Origin: an uncultured beta proteobacterium
GTDB lineage: Bacteria; Pseudomonadota; Gammaproteobacteria; Burkholderiales; Burkholderiaceae_C
DNA length: 64,000 bases
Direction of reading: 5' to 3'
NCBI GenBank assembly: GCA_903886275.1
Contig: CAISLN010000127.1
Location: 1 to 64,000 of the forward strand
The notes beneath the pieces were generated by a model. The model was not told the origin of the DNA. It made no database searches and saw only the letters and a list, made by a program, of their open reading frames with translations. How positions within the stretch are numbered: the first letter of the stretch is position 1; the number at the start of each line of letters is the position of its first letter. Both the position numbers and the translations under genes were made by a program. Below are positions 50,348-59,072 of the stretch, one piece after another.

Positions 50348-50364
50348 TTTGCCCGTTGGGCAAA
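50348..50364. promoter_or_regulatory. Perfect hairpin between rluB and ndk
   Basis: TTTGCCC-GTT-GGGCAAA is a 7-bp perfect stem with a 3-base loop, in the ~75-base gap between the rluB stop and the ndk start. Without a clear U-run on the minus strand it is a weak terminator candidate or an operator-like palindrome. Confidence 0.3.
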
Positions 50365-50396
50365 GCGGGCCATCTTAGCATTGGACCCGCGGTGTT

Positions 50397-51722
50397 TTAG
50401 CCTGGTCGCCCACGCCCGCCGCGCCTGGCGCCACCCGGCGCACCGGGACGCTGGCCACGCTCATCGCGCTGGCGGCTAAAGCTGTCGGCGCCGATGTAGC
50501 CCATCGAGGTTTTCATCGGATCGGGCTGCGCATTGGCAGGTGGACGCTCGGCGCCACGGGCCGGCCTTGCGCTGCGACCTGCACCATTGGGACCGGTCGC
50601 GTTGCGGCCTGGTCCGGTATTGGTGTTACCGCGTGGTCCGCCGGAGCCACGGCGGTTGTTGCCGCGTGGGCCGCGGTTGCCGGGGCCCCCTGCTGCCTCA
50701 CGCTGGGTTTGTTCGCTGCGCTCGCCGGGTGCACGCACACCACCGGCGGCCTGCATCAGGCCGCGGATGTCGGCATCGTCGAGCTCCATCCAGGCGCCGC
50801 GCTTGAGCCCGCGCGGCAGCAACATGGCGCCATAGCGGATGCGGATCAGGCGGCTAACAGCATGGCCCACGGCCTCCATCATGCGACGCACTTCGCGGTT
50901 GCGGCCTTCGGAAATGGTGACGCGGTACCAGCAGTTGGAGCCTTCGCCGCCGCCGTCTTCAATTGAGCCGAACTGCGCCATGCCATCGTCGAGCTTAACG
51001 CCCGACAGCAGCAGTGCCTTTTCATCCTTGCTCAGCCCACCCAGCACGCGCACGGCGTATTCGCGCTCCAGACCAAAACGCGGGTGCATCAGGTTGTTGG
51101 CCAACTCGCCGGAGCTGGTGAATAGCAACAGGCCTTCGGTATTCAAGTCCAGGCGACCGACCGATTGCCACTTGCCTTGGGGCAGCTTGGGCAGCTTGCG
51201 AAACACCGTGGGGCGGTTCTGCGGGTCGTCATGGGTGACGACCTCGCCCACTGGCTTGTGGTAGGCAATCACGCGGGCCGGTGGCGGGTCTATGCGCACG
51301 CGGATCGGCTTGCCATTGATCTTGATGCTGTCGCCAAACTGGATGCGTTGACCGATATGGGCCGGCTCGTTGTTGACCGAAATGCGGCCCTCCATGATGA
51401 GCTGCTCCATTTCTAGGCGCGAACCCATGCCGGCCTGTGCCAGCACCTTGTGCAGCTTGGGGGTCTCGGCCATCGGTGCCAGCACGCGTTTGGGCGGTGC
51501 CAGTTCCGCGATCTCTTCGTCGGCATCAAACTGGCCCGACAAAATATCGTCAAAGCGCGTGGCCACGGGCTGGCCGGGGATGTCGTCCTCGAGAGGCGCG
51601 ACAGTAAACAGCGCCGGGCGCTCCTGCACGGGAGTTTGCTCCACAGAGGCTTGTTCCATGGGGGCTTCACCCAGGGGGCTTGGTTCCAGGTCCGGGGGGG
51701 GCGTATTGCCGATTTCATTCAT
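50397..51722 (-). CDS. rluB: RluB, 23S rRNA pseudouridine synthase, with long basic tail
   Basis: 441 aa. An N-terminal acidic linker is followed by an S4 domain (KLHKVLAQAGMGSRLEMEQL), then the RsuA/RluB catalytic domain. SVGRLDLNTEGLLLFT contains the catalytic Asp, and REVRRMMEAVGHAVSRLIRI lies near the C-terminal end of the catalytic core. The last ~130 residues are Arg/Gly/Pro/Asn-rich, probably disordered (GNRGPRGNNRRGSGG, RGGRGRPG). The enzyme modifies U2605 of 23S rRNA. It overlaps scpB by 4 bases. Confidence 0.93.
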   Translation of the reverse strand: MNEIGNTPPPDLEPSPLGEAPMEQASVEQTPVQERPALFTVAPLEDDIPGQPVATRFDDILSGQFDADEEIAELAPPKRVLAPMAETPKLHKVLAQAGMGSRLEMEQLIMEGRISVNNEPAHIGQRIQFGDSIKINGKPIRVRIDPPPARVIAYHKPVGEVVTHDDPQNRPTVFRKLPKLPQGKWQSVGRLDLNTEGLLLFTSSGELANNLMHPRFGLEREYAVRVLGGLSKDEKALLLSGVKLDDGMAQFGSIEDGGGEGSNCWYRVTISEGRNREVRRMMEAVGHAVSRLIRIRYGAMLLPRGLKRGAWMELDDADIRGLMQAAGGVRAPGERSEQTQREAAGGPGNRGPRGNNRRGSGGPRGNTNTGPGRNATGPNGAGRSARPARGAERPPANAQPDPMKTSMGYIGADSFSRQRDERGQRPGAPGGARRGGRGRPG

Positions 51723-52387
51723 AACAGTTTTCCATCCATGGGTGGTGTGGCGTCTGCTTGGGCGACGCCTAGGGGTATATTCATTTGCAATTCCGGCTCG
51801 CCCGGGTTCGGTTGCGGCAGCGCCGGCAATTCTTCTTCCAATGCCACCAGCGACTCAAACGACGGGGGCGCTTGCAGCGGACTTTCCAACAAGGGCAGCT
51901 GGTCCAGCGAAGCCAGACCCAGGTCGTCCAAAAACTGCTTGGTGGTGGCAAACAGGGCCGGCCGGCCGGCCGCTTCGCGGTGGCCAATCACCTCGACCCA
52001 GCCGCGGTCTTCAAGCTGCCTGATCAGCAGCGAGTTGATGGTCACACCGCGTATATCTTCCATGTCGCCGCGCGTCACCGGTTGGCGGTAGGCAATGATG
52101 GCCAGCGTCTCTAACGTCGCCCGCGTATAGCGTGGCGGCTTTTCGGGATGCAGTCGGTCTAGGTACTCCCGCATCTCGGGGCGGCTCTGAAAGCGCCAAC
52201 CGGTAGACACATTGATCAGCTCCACGCCCTTGCCCGCCCAATCGTCCTGCAGTTCGTTCAGCAGTGTCTTGAGCGTATCCACGCCCAGCGCATCGGCAAA
52301 CAAGGCGCGCATGTCGCGCATAGGCACCGGTTGTTGCGTGCAAATCAGCGCAGTCTCAAGGACTCGCTTTGCGTCCACCAGGTTCAT
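51719..52387 (-). CDS. scpB: ScpB, chromosome segregation/condensin subunit
   Basis: 222 aa from ATG 52387 (MNLVDAKRVLETALICTQQP). Two winged-helix domains, with TLETLAIIAYRQPVTRGDM, IRGVTINSLLIRQLEDRGWV and GHREAAGRPALFATTKQFLD as signatures. It partners ScpA and Smc; scpA and smc are not in the window. It overlaps rluB in ATGA. An acidic Pro/Leu-rich C-terminus follows. Confidence 0.92.
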   Translation of the reverse strand: MNLVDAKRVLETALICTQQPVPMRDMRALFADALGVDTLKTLLNELQDDWAGKGVELINVSTGWRFQSRPEMREYLDRLHPEKPPRYTRATLETLAIIAYRQPVTRGDMEDIRGVTINSLLIRQLEDRGWVEVIGHREAAGRPALFATTKQFLDDLGLASLDQLPLLESPLQAPPSFESLVALEEELPALPQPNPGEPELQMNIPLGVAQADATPPMDGKLL

Positions 52388-52456
52388 AGATAAGCTTTTT
52401 TTCCGGAAAACATCGCCCTCACGGCGACACATCAATGGGGCTTCTTCGGATAACTG

Positions 52457-52498
52457 ACGGGGTGCAGACCCCGTGGCAGCCTCCACTCAGGGGGAGGC
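52457..52498 (-). terminator. Two hairpins downstream of rluD
   Basis: GCCTCC/GGAGGC (52479-52484 and 52493-52498) and ACGGGGT/ACCCCGT (52457-52463 and 52468-52474) follow the rluD stop on the minus strand. Neither has a U-run, so they may act as transcript-end stabilisers or weak terminators before scpB. Confidence 0.35.
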
Positions 52499-52508
52499 CG
52501 GTAGCTCG

Positions 52509-53525
52509 TCAGGCTTTGGCGGATTGTAGCGCAGGCCCGAAATGTACCAAGGACTGCTGCATATCCGGCGGCAGCGGCGCCTCCCAGGCCAGCGGCTTGG
52601 CACTCACCGGATGCACAAAGGCCAGGCGCGTGGCGTGCAAGGCCTGGCGCTGCATGCCGAATTGCGGCGTGCCGCCATACACGCTGTCGGCAACCAGCGG
52701 GTGCGCGATAGAGGCCATATGGACCCTTATCTGGTGTGTTCTGCCAGTGTGCAAAATGCAGCGCACATGACAACTCTGCGCGTCGCTGGCAATCAACTCG
52801 AAATCGGTGCGCGCGGTCTTGCCGGACTGGCTGGCCAGATCGACCACGGCCATGCGCAAGCGGTTGCGCGGGTCGCGCCCTATGGGGGCTTCCACCGTGC
52901 GGTGCTTGCCACCCAGCCAGGGGCCATGGGCCACGGCCAGGTACTGGCGGCTCACCTCGCGCGCAGCAATCGCCTTGACCAAGGCGTCCATCACCTCGCG
53001 CGTCTTGGCCACCACCATCAGGCCGCTGGTGTCTTTGTCCAAGCGGTGCACGATACCGGCGCGCGGCACCAGCAAAAAACAGGGGTCATGGGCCAGCAGG
53101 CCATTGAGCAGGGTGCCGCTCCAGTTGCCGGGCGCCGGGTGCACCACCAGGCCGGCGGGTTTGTTGACCACCAAAATGTGGGCGTCCTCGTAGGCAATGC
53201 CAAAGGGAACTGCCTCGGGCTTGAAGGCCTGGCTTTGCGGCGTGGGCCGCAGCTCCAGGCTGATGCGCTCGCCGGCCTTGACCTTTTGCGAGGCCTTGGT
53301 GCACACAATGCCGTTGAGCGTGACGAGCCCGGTTTCCAGCAACTGCTGCAAATAGCTGCGTGAAAATTCTGTCACCTGGGCGGCCAGGGCCTTGTCCAGG
53401 CGCTCGCCATGCTGGGCTGGGGTTACCTGCAGAATGCGGATATCCGACTCGGGGCCAAGTTCCTCACCCTCATCGACCAGAAGTCCGGAAGGGGTGGCCG
53501 ATATAATCGCGGCGGTCTGTTTCAA
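52509..53525 (-). CDS. rluD: RluD, 23S rRNA pseudouridine synthase
   Basis: 338 aa from a TTG at 53525, favoured by GGGAA six bases upstream; a TTG at 53540 is also possible, and no ATG or GTG fits. S4-type N-terminal segment (GERLDKALAAQVTEFSRSYL), catalytic Asp in GIVHRLDKDTSGLMVVAKT, and later GRTHQIRVHMASIAHPLVAD. It makes pseudouridines in helix 69 of 23S rRNA. Its start abuts that of bamD on the other strand. Confidence 0.93.
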   Translation of the reverse strand: MKQTAAIISATPSGLLVDEGEELGPESDIRILQVTPAQHGERLDKALAAQVTEFSRSYLQQLLETGLVTLNGIVCTKASQKVKAGERISLELRPTPQSQAFKPEAVPFGIAYEDAHILVVNKPAGLVVHPAPGNWSGTLLNGLLAHDPCFLLVPRAGIVHRLDKDTSGLMVVAKTREVMDALVKAIAAREVSRQYLAVAHGPWLGGKHRTVEAPIGRDPRNRLRMAVVDLASQSGKTARTDFELIASDAQSCHVRCILHTGRTHQIRVHMASIAHPLVADSVYGGTPQFGMQRQALHATRLAFVHPVSAKPLAWEAPLPPDMQQSLVHFGPALQSAKA

Positions 53526-53539
53526 GAAGGTTTCCCACA

Positions 53540-54349
53540 ATGTTGCGTGTCAAATTATCGGTTGTTTATGCCCTGGGGTTCGTCACCGTCGCCATGGGCC
53601 TGTCGGCGTGCTCTACCGCCGTCGTCGATAAGACGACTGGCATGAGTCCGAACGCCATCTATGCCGATGCCAAAAGCTCCATGGACAACGGCCAGTATGA
53701 CAAGGCCGTTCCGCTATTGGAAAAACTGGAGGCACGCGCCGCAGGCACGCCGCTAGCACAACAGGCCCAACTGGACAAGGCCTATGCACAGTACCGCAGC
53801 GCCGAGCAGGCCCAGGCCATTGCCACGCTGGACCGCTTCATGAAGCTGCACCCGGCCAGCCCAGCGCTGGACTACGCGCTCTACCTCAAGGGCATCATCA
53901 ACTTCAACGACGACCTGGGTATGTTCTCAGCGATCTCGCGACAGGACCTGTCCGAGCGAGACCAGAAGGCATCCAAGGAGGCGTTCGAGGCCTTCAAGGA
54001 ATTGGTGACCCGCTTTCCGGAGTCGCGCTACGCCGCCGATTCGGCGCAGCGCATGAACTACATCGTCAGTTCACTGGCCCAGTACGAGGTGCATGTGGCA
54101 CGCTACTACTTCACGCGTGGCGCCTACCTGGCGGCCATCAACCGCGCGCAGGCCGCCATCGCCGACTACCGCGATGTACCGGCGCTCGAAGAAGCCCTGT
54201 TCATCATCTACAAGTCCTACGACGCATTGGGCATGGCGTCTTTGCGCGACGATGCCAAACGCGTGCTGGAAACCAGCTATCCCCAGTCCGAATTTCTCAC
54301 CAAGGGAGAGAAGACGAAGACGGCTGAGCCGTGGTGGAAGGTCTGGTAA
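53540..54349 (+). CDS. bamD: BamD, essential outer-membrane assembly lipoprotein
   Basis: 269 aa, ATG 53540 with AAGG upstream. Lipoprotein signal with GLSACS (Cys ~24). The TPR array includes AIYADAKSSMDNGQYDKAVP, AQQAQLDKAYAQYRSAEQAQ and VHVARYYFTRGAYLAAINRA, with the conserved GSRY-like RFPESRYAADSAQRMNYI. It is part of the BAM complex. It is divergent from rluD and overlaps the helicase gene by 53 bases tail to tail. Confidence 0.95.
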   Translation: MLRVKLSVVYALGFVTVAMGLSACSTAVVDKTTGMSPNAIYADAKSSMDNGQYDKAVPLLEKLEARAAGTPLAQQAQLDKAYAQYRSAEQAQAIATLDRFMKLHPASPALDYALYLKGIINFNDDLGMFSAISRQDLSERDQKASKEAFEAFKELVTRFPESRYAADSAQRMNYIVSSLAQYEVHVARYYFTRGAYLAAINRAQAAIADYRDVPALEEALFIIYKSYDALGMASLRDDAKRVLETSYPQSEFLTKGEKTKTAEPWWKVW

Positions 54350-56309
54350 GTTCCTGCAGGGCCGCGGCAAATTCCGCAGCGCTGTCCAGTCGGCGCATGG
54401 CCGGCAAGGCCGCCACCAACTGGCGTCCATAGCCCATCTGGCTCAGGCGCAGGTCGCACACTACCAGCACACCCTGGTCGGATTCACGCCGTATCAAGCG
54501 CCCGGCACCCTGGCGCAGCGCCAGCGCCGCCCGCGGCAAATGCAGGTGCTTGAAGGCACTCTTGCCCTGCGCCTCCAACGCCTTGGAGCGCGCCTGCAGC
54601 ACCGGGTCGTCCGGTGGCGTAAAGGGCAGCTTGTCGATCACCAGAAGTTGCAGCGCATCGCCCGGCATGTCTATGCCCTCCCAGAAGGTAGCCGAGGCCA
54701 CCAAAATGGCACCGCCCCTCCCCGCTTCGCCGGCCTGTAAAAAGCGCGCCAGAATTTCGCGCTTGGGCCGGGCGCCCTGCACCAGCACCTCCAGTTCATC
54801 CAGGCCCTGCAGCGCCAAGGCCAGCGCGTCGCCAATGCTGCGCATGGCGCGCAAGGTCGTGGTCAGCACCAGTGTCCGCCCCCCCAGAACCTGCGCACCT
54901 TGCAGGGCCAGCGCCGCCACGGCCGCGCTATGGGCGCCATCACCTGGCTTGGGAAAGTCCGTGGGCACATACAGCGCCGACTGCTTCGCATAGTCAAACG
55001 GGCTGGGCACGCGCAGGGTGCGCGCACCAGCTAGGCCGCAGCTGTCCACCACCGAGCTTAATTTTTCGTCATGCCCCAGCGTGGCCGAGGTAAACACCCA
55101 GGACCTTTTAGTGCCCTGCCCCGACGGCAGTACGCGGGTTTGCATGGCCTGCGACACATCCAGCGGCGACTGCAGCATGCGAAGTTGCCGCCCCAGCTCC
55201 AGCCAGCGCACGCCGTCCAGGGGTAGCGGCTGCAAGAACAGCTGCAGCAGTGCGCGCAGCTCACTGGCACGGCCCTGCAGCAGCTGCAACTCGGGCGCGG
55301 TTTCTGCCACCAGCCCCAGCGCCGCCAGCAGGGCCACCAGGGCCTGCTCAACAGCCTGTAGCAATACCGGCCAGCGTTCGCCGGTGGCCTGCCAGTCCAT
55401 GCGCTCTATGCGCTCTATGCGCTCGCTTTGCGCAAAGCGCGCACGCAGGGCATCGGCAGCCTGCTCCAACCGGGCAGCCAGCTCGCTCCAGGGTGCCAGT
55501 CCGCGCGCGTGTTCCTGGCCGGTCAGCGCCAGATCGCGCGCCATGGCACTGAGCTGCCCGGTGCTCAATTGGCGCCCAAGAAACTGCACACCGATTTCGT
55601 TGAGCTGATGCGCCTCGTCAAACACCACCGCATGCACCGAGGGCAGCAACTCGGCCACACCGGACTCGCGCACATTGAGATCGGCAAAAAACAGGTGGTG
55701 GTTGATGACCACCATGTCGGCCGCCAGCGCCTCGCGCCTGGCCCGGTTGACAAAGCAACTCTGCACCTGCGGGCAGCGAGCGCCCAGGCAATTGTCGCGG
55801 GTGGAGCTCACCAGGGGCAGCAGTGGCGAGCCTTGGTCCAGCGCATCCACCTCGGCCAGGTCACCGGTCTGTGTGCCATGCGACCAGCTCTCAATGCGCG
55901 CCAACTGCGCCAAGGCGGAACGTTCATCCAGACGCCAGTCCTGGCGCGCCGACTCCATGCGGTTGAGGCACAGGTAGCTGCTGCGGCCCTTGAGCAGGGC
56001 CACGCGCAAGGGCAGGCCCAGCAGTTGGCGAAGCTGCGGAATATCGCGGCCAAACAACTGGTCCTGCAAGGCCTTGGTGGCAGTGGAGATCAGCACGCGC
56101 TTGCCCGACAGCAGAGTGGGAACCAGGTAGGCGTAGGTTTTGCCCACGCCGGTTCCGGCTTCTACCACCAACATGCCGCCTTGCTCCAGCACCTCGGCCA
56201 CAGCCTGTGCCATCTGCAGTTGCCCCTCGCGAGGGCGGTAGGCCTCTACCACCCCGGCCAGCGGACCTGACGGGCCGAAGGCTGCTGCAACGGACGCGCT
56301 CAGCGCCAT
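54297..56309 (-). CDS. YoaA/DinG-type Fe-S DNA helicase
   Basis: 670 aa XPD-like superfamily 2 helicase. Walker A is EAGTGVGKTYAYL, the DEAH box is VVFDEAHQLNE, and the Fe-S cluster region has CLNRM plus CLGARCPQVQSCFVNR. The C-terminal helicase motifs include ASATFWEGIDMPGDALQLLV and RQGAGRLIRRESDQGVLVVC. Length and features fit the YoaA/DinG group that repairs stalled forks. It starts 1 base after the YdcH-like gene stop. Its last 53 bases overlap bamD. Confidence 0.92.
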   Translation of the reverse strand: MALSASVAAAFGPSGPLAGVVEAYRPREGQLQMAQAVAEVLEQGGMLVVEAGTGVGKTYAYLVPTLLSGKRVLISTATKALQDQLFGRDIPQLRQLLGLPLRVALLKGRSSYLCLNRMESARQDWRLDERSALAQLARIESWSHGTQTGDLAEVDALDQGSPLLPLVSSTRDNCLGARCPQVQSCFVNRARREALAADMVVINHHLFFADLNVRESGVAELLPSVHAVVFDEAHQLNEIGVQFLGRQLSTGQLSAMARDLALTGQEHARGLAPWSELAARLEQAADALRARFAQSERIERIERMDWQATGERWPVLLQAVEQALVALLAALGLVAETAPELQLLQGRASELRALLQLFLQPLPLDGVRWLELGRQLRMLQSPLDVSQAMQTRVLPSGQGTKRSWVFTSATLGHDEKLSSVVDSCGLAGARTLRVPSPFDYAKQSALYVPTDFPKPGDGAHSAAVAALALQGAQVLGGRTLVLTTTLRAMRSIGDALALALQGLDELEVLVQGARPKREILARFLQAGEAGRGGAILVASATFWEGIDMPGDALQLLVIDKLPFTPPDDPVLQARSKALEAQGKSAFKHLHLPRAALALRQGAGRLIRRESDQGVLVVCDLRLSQMGYGRQLVAALPAMRRLDSAAEFAAALQELTRPSTTAQPSSSSLPW

Positions 56310-56501
56310 TCAGGCCGGCTCGTCGGGGGACAACTCGCGCTCGACGCAGGCCATCTCGTCGCGAAGTGCCAGGCGCTTCTTTTTGAGTCGGCGCATCATC
56401 AGTTCGTCTTGGGGAATTTTTTCCGAGGCCTGGTCGATCAGGGCGTCGAGGTCGCCGTGCTCCATGCGCAAGGCAATCAGGCGCCGTTGCGGGGAATTCA
56501 A
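56310..56501 (-). CDS. YdcH/DUF465 small coiled-coil protein
   Basis: 63 aa from a TTG at 56501; the start is uncertain since the frame runs further and no Shine-Dalgarno is obvious. It has the DUF465 pattern LRMEHGDLDALIDQA, then DELMMRRLKKKRLALRDEM, forming a charged helical hairpin. Function unknown. It is followed directly by the helicase gene. Confidence 0.7.
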   Translation of the reverse strand: MNSPQRRLIALRMEHGDLDALIDQASEKIPQDELMMRRLKKKRLALRDEMACVERELSPDEPA

Positions 56502-56627
56502 ATTAAGTATCAAAGGGAGTACAAGGAAAAAGTTTGCCCGGGCCGAAAGAAGAAATAGCGCGCGCTGCCTCGATAATACGGGCAGATCAGGGTCCACAGA
56601 CAAGTATCACTTGAGCGCACACGCACC

Positions 56628-57389
56628 ATGGCAAAAACAGGCTATCGTCTCACCGCATCCACGGGCATCCACAGGGGTGACCGTGAATACCAGCAGGACC
56701 AAGTCGCCCTTATTCAACACCCGCGCAGCAATGGCTGCATTCTGGCTGTGGTGGCCGATGGCATGGGCGGGCGCAGTGGGGGGCGTAAGGCCTCCGACCA
56801 GGTCATGATGACGGCCCGGCAATTGTTTGAACGCTACGACCCCGCCACCGAAGACGCAGCCGCCGTGCTGGCACAAATCATCCAGGAAGCGCATCTGGTG
56901 ATCAAGCTCACGGCCATGTCCGCCGAGCAGGAACCTCACAGCACCTTAGCGGCCTTCATCATCAACCCGGGCGGCGACTGCCACTGGGTGCACACCGGTG
57001 ACTCGCGCATTTACCACTACCACGGCAACCGCTTTATCAAGCGCACCACAGACCACTCCTATGTGCAGGCCTTGGTAGACAAGGGCGAGATCACCGAGGC
57101 GCAGGCCGCAGTGCATCCGCAGTCCAATATCCTCATGGGTTGCCTGGGCACCGAGAGCGACCCACCAGTGGAGCGCCATTGCATCAACAAGCTGCGCGCC
57201 GGCGACGCGCTGATGCTGTGCAGCGATGGCGTCTGGCACTACTTCAGCAACGACGAAATTGGCTCTGTCCTGTCCACCTTGTCGGCCCGCGAAGCGACCG
57301 AATTCCTGATCGAGAAGGCCCGCAACCGCGCACGCGGGGGCGGCGACAATTTGTCCATCGTGGTGGTCAAACTCGAACCGTTGGAGTAG
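56628..57389 (+). CDS. PP2C-type protein phosphatase
   Basis: 253 aa. Metal-binding residues visible: Glu/Asp near HRGDREYQQDQVAL, VVADGMGGRSGGR, LMLCSDGVWHYF, and GGDNLSIVVVKL. Additional motif HTGDSRIYHYHGNRF. It dephosphorylates Ser/Thr; substrates unknown. No kinase gene is adjacent. Divergent from the YdcH/helicase unit, and it ends 2 bases before the convergent secreted-protein gene. Confidence 0.9.
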   Translation: MAKTGYRLTASTGIHRGDREYQQDQVALIQHPRSNGCILAVVADGMGGRSGGRKASDQVMMTARQLFERYDPATEDAAAVLAQIIQEAHLVIKLTAMSAEQEPHSTLAAFIINPGGDCHWVHTGDSRIYHYHGNRFIKRTTDHSYVQALVDKGEITEAQAAVHPQSNILMGCLGTESDPPVERHCINKLRAGDALMLCSDGVWHYFSNDEIGSVLSTLSAREATEFLIEKARNRARGGGDNLSIVVVKLEPLE

Positions 57390-57391
57390 TT

Positions 57392-57970
57392 CTACCTGGG
57401 CAGCGGCGCTGCCGCCTTTCCGTCTTTTTCGGCCAGGCGCTTGGCAATGTCTTGGCGTTTCTTCTCGGCGTCAAGCTGTTTGCGGGCATAGCTGTCGCGG
57501 TTGCTGGCCTGCTCTGTGGCGCCCGGGCCAGTGGGTGCAGGAGGCGCAGCGGCGCTGGCAGAGGATGCCTTGGCCGCATGGGCCGCCTGCTTTTCCTGCT
57601 GCTCCAGCAGTTTTTCCGCCGCACGACCGGCCGCATTGTCGGCGCGGATATCGGCTTCTAACTGCTGCCTCTCCAGAGCTTTTCGCGCGGTACGCTCACG
57701 CTGCTGTGCCGCCTGCTGCGCCAATTCTTGCTCGCGCAACAAGGCCTCTTGCTTGCGCAGATCAGCCAGCAAGGCACGCCGCTTGGACTGCACCTGTTTC
57801 AGACAGCCGCTGACCGCGAAGCGCTGGTAGCACGCAATGTCTTCGGCGTTAAAGTCGGCCAGGGCCTGTGCACGGGCCGCCTCAATGCGCTGGTGCGCGT
57901 TGGCCAGCGCAACATCCTGCGCCAGCACAGGCAAGGCCCAGAACAGTCCGAGCAGGCACAGCAGCTTCAT
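57392..57970 (-). CDS. Periplasmic coiled-coil hypothetical protein
   Basis: 192 aa. Signal peptide (LLCLLGLFWALPVLAQD) and a long Ala/Arg/Gln-rich coiled coil (RIEAARAQALADFNAEDIAC, QAAQQRERTARKALERQQLE). Cysteines near IACYQRFAVSGCL could form a disulfide. Family unknown; probably periplasmic. Its ATG overlaps the zapE stop (ATGA), so the two are translationally coupled. Confidence 0.7.
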   Translation of the reverse strand: MKLLCLLGLFWALPVLAQDVALANAHQRIEAARAQALADFNAEDIACYQRFAVSGCLKQVQSKRRALLADLRKQEALLREQELAQQAAQQRERTARKALERQQLEADIRADNAAGRAAEKLLEQQEKQAAHAAKASSASAAAPPAPTGPGATEQASNRDSYARKQLDAEKKRQDIAKRLAEKDGKAAAPLPR

Positions 57971-59070
57971 GTCAACCCGGTGTCCACCATGCGGCGCTCC
58001 AGCGCCAGGTATTCTTTGGACTGCATTTCGTTCAGGCGCGACACGGTGCGTGGAAACTCATGCGCCATGGGGCCCTCGGTGTACAGCTCCTCGGGCTGCA
58101 CCTCGGCCGACAGCACCAGCTTGACGCGCCTGTCGTACAACACATCGATCAGCCAGGTAAAGCGCCTGGCCTCGGACGCCAGGCGAACCGACATCTGCGG
58201 CACATCGCTGACAAACACGGTGTGAAAGCGCGAGGCGATTTCCAGGTAGTCGTTTTGCGAACGCGGTCCGCCACACAGGGTCTTGAAGTTGAACCAGACA
58301 ATGCCGCCGGCCTTGCGCCAGGCGCGGATCTGGCGCGACTCGATGTGCAATACCGGGTCTTCATCCTTTTGCTCGGCCAGCGCGTTAAAGGCTTCCATCA
58401 TGGCCGCATCGGCCTCGGGGCCCAACGGGCAATGGTAGAGCTTGACGGCCTCCAATGTGCGCGTGCGGTAGTCGGTGCCGTTGTCCACGCTCAGCACTTG
58501 CATGCTGCTGTTGAGCAATTCGATGGCCGGAAGGATGCGGGCCCGGTGCAGGCCACCGGGGTACAGATCGTCGGGTTTGAAATTGGAGGTGGTAACAAAG
58601 CCCACGCCATTTTCGAACATGGCCGAGAGCAGCCGGTGCAGGATCATGGCATCGGTGATGTCGGCCACATGGAACTCATCGAAGCACACCAGCTTGTAGC
58701 GCAGCGCCATGCGCCTGGCTAACTCATCGAGCGGATTGACGGTGCCCTGCAGATCGGACAACTCGCGGTGCACCTCGCGCATGAACTCGTGAAAGTGCAG
58801 CCGGGTCTTGCGCTTCAGGGGCACTGCGTTGAAAAAGCAATCCATCAGAAAGCTCTTGCCCCGCCCCACCCCACCAAACATGTAGACGCCACGCGGAATC
58901 TGCGGGCGGTTGATCAGTTTCTTGAAGGCGTTGGAGCGCTTGCCCTTGTAGGCCGCCCACTCCTTGGCGCAACGCTCGAGAGCCTCCACGGCGCGCAATT
59001 GCGCCGGATCGGCCTGGTACCCACGGGCGGCGAGTTCCGCCTCGTAGGTTTTCTTGACGCTATTGGGCAA
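57967..59070 (-). CDS. zapE: ZapE/AFG1-like ATPase
   Basis: 367 aa, TTG start at 59070, two bases after the lpdA stop (PNSVKKTYEAELAARGYQAD is the family start). Walker A is GGVGRGKSFLMDCFF, Walker B KLVCFDEFHVADITDAMIL, with TSNFKPDDLYPGGLHR as sensor. ZapE binds the Z-ring in division and influences oxidative metabolism. Placement after lpdA is conserved in this family. Confidence 0.93.
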   Translation of the reverse strand: MPNSVKKTYEAELAARGYQADPAQLRAVEALERCAKEWAAYKGKRSNAFKKLINRPQIPRGVYMFGGVGRGKSFLMDCFFNAVPLKRKTRLHFHEFMREVHRELSDLQGTVNPLDELARRMALRYKLVCFDEFHVADITDAMILHRLLSAMFENGVGFVTTSNFKPDDLYPGGLHRARILPAIELLNSSMQVLSVDNGTDYRTRTLEAVKLYHCPLGPEADAAMMEAFNALAEQKDEDPVLHIESRQIRAWRKAGGIVWFNFKTLCGGPRSQNDYLEIASRFHTVFVSDVPQMSVRLASEARRFTWLIDVLYDRRVKLVLSAEVQPEELYTEGPMAHEFPRTVSRLNEMQSKEYLALERRMVDTGLT

Positions 59071-59072
59071 GG

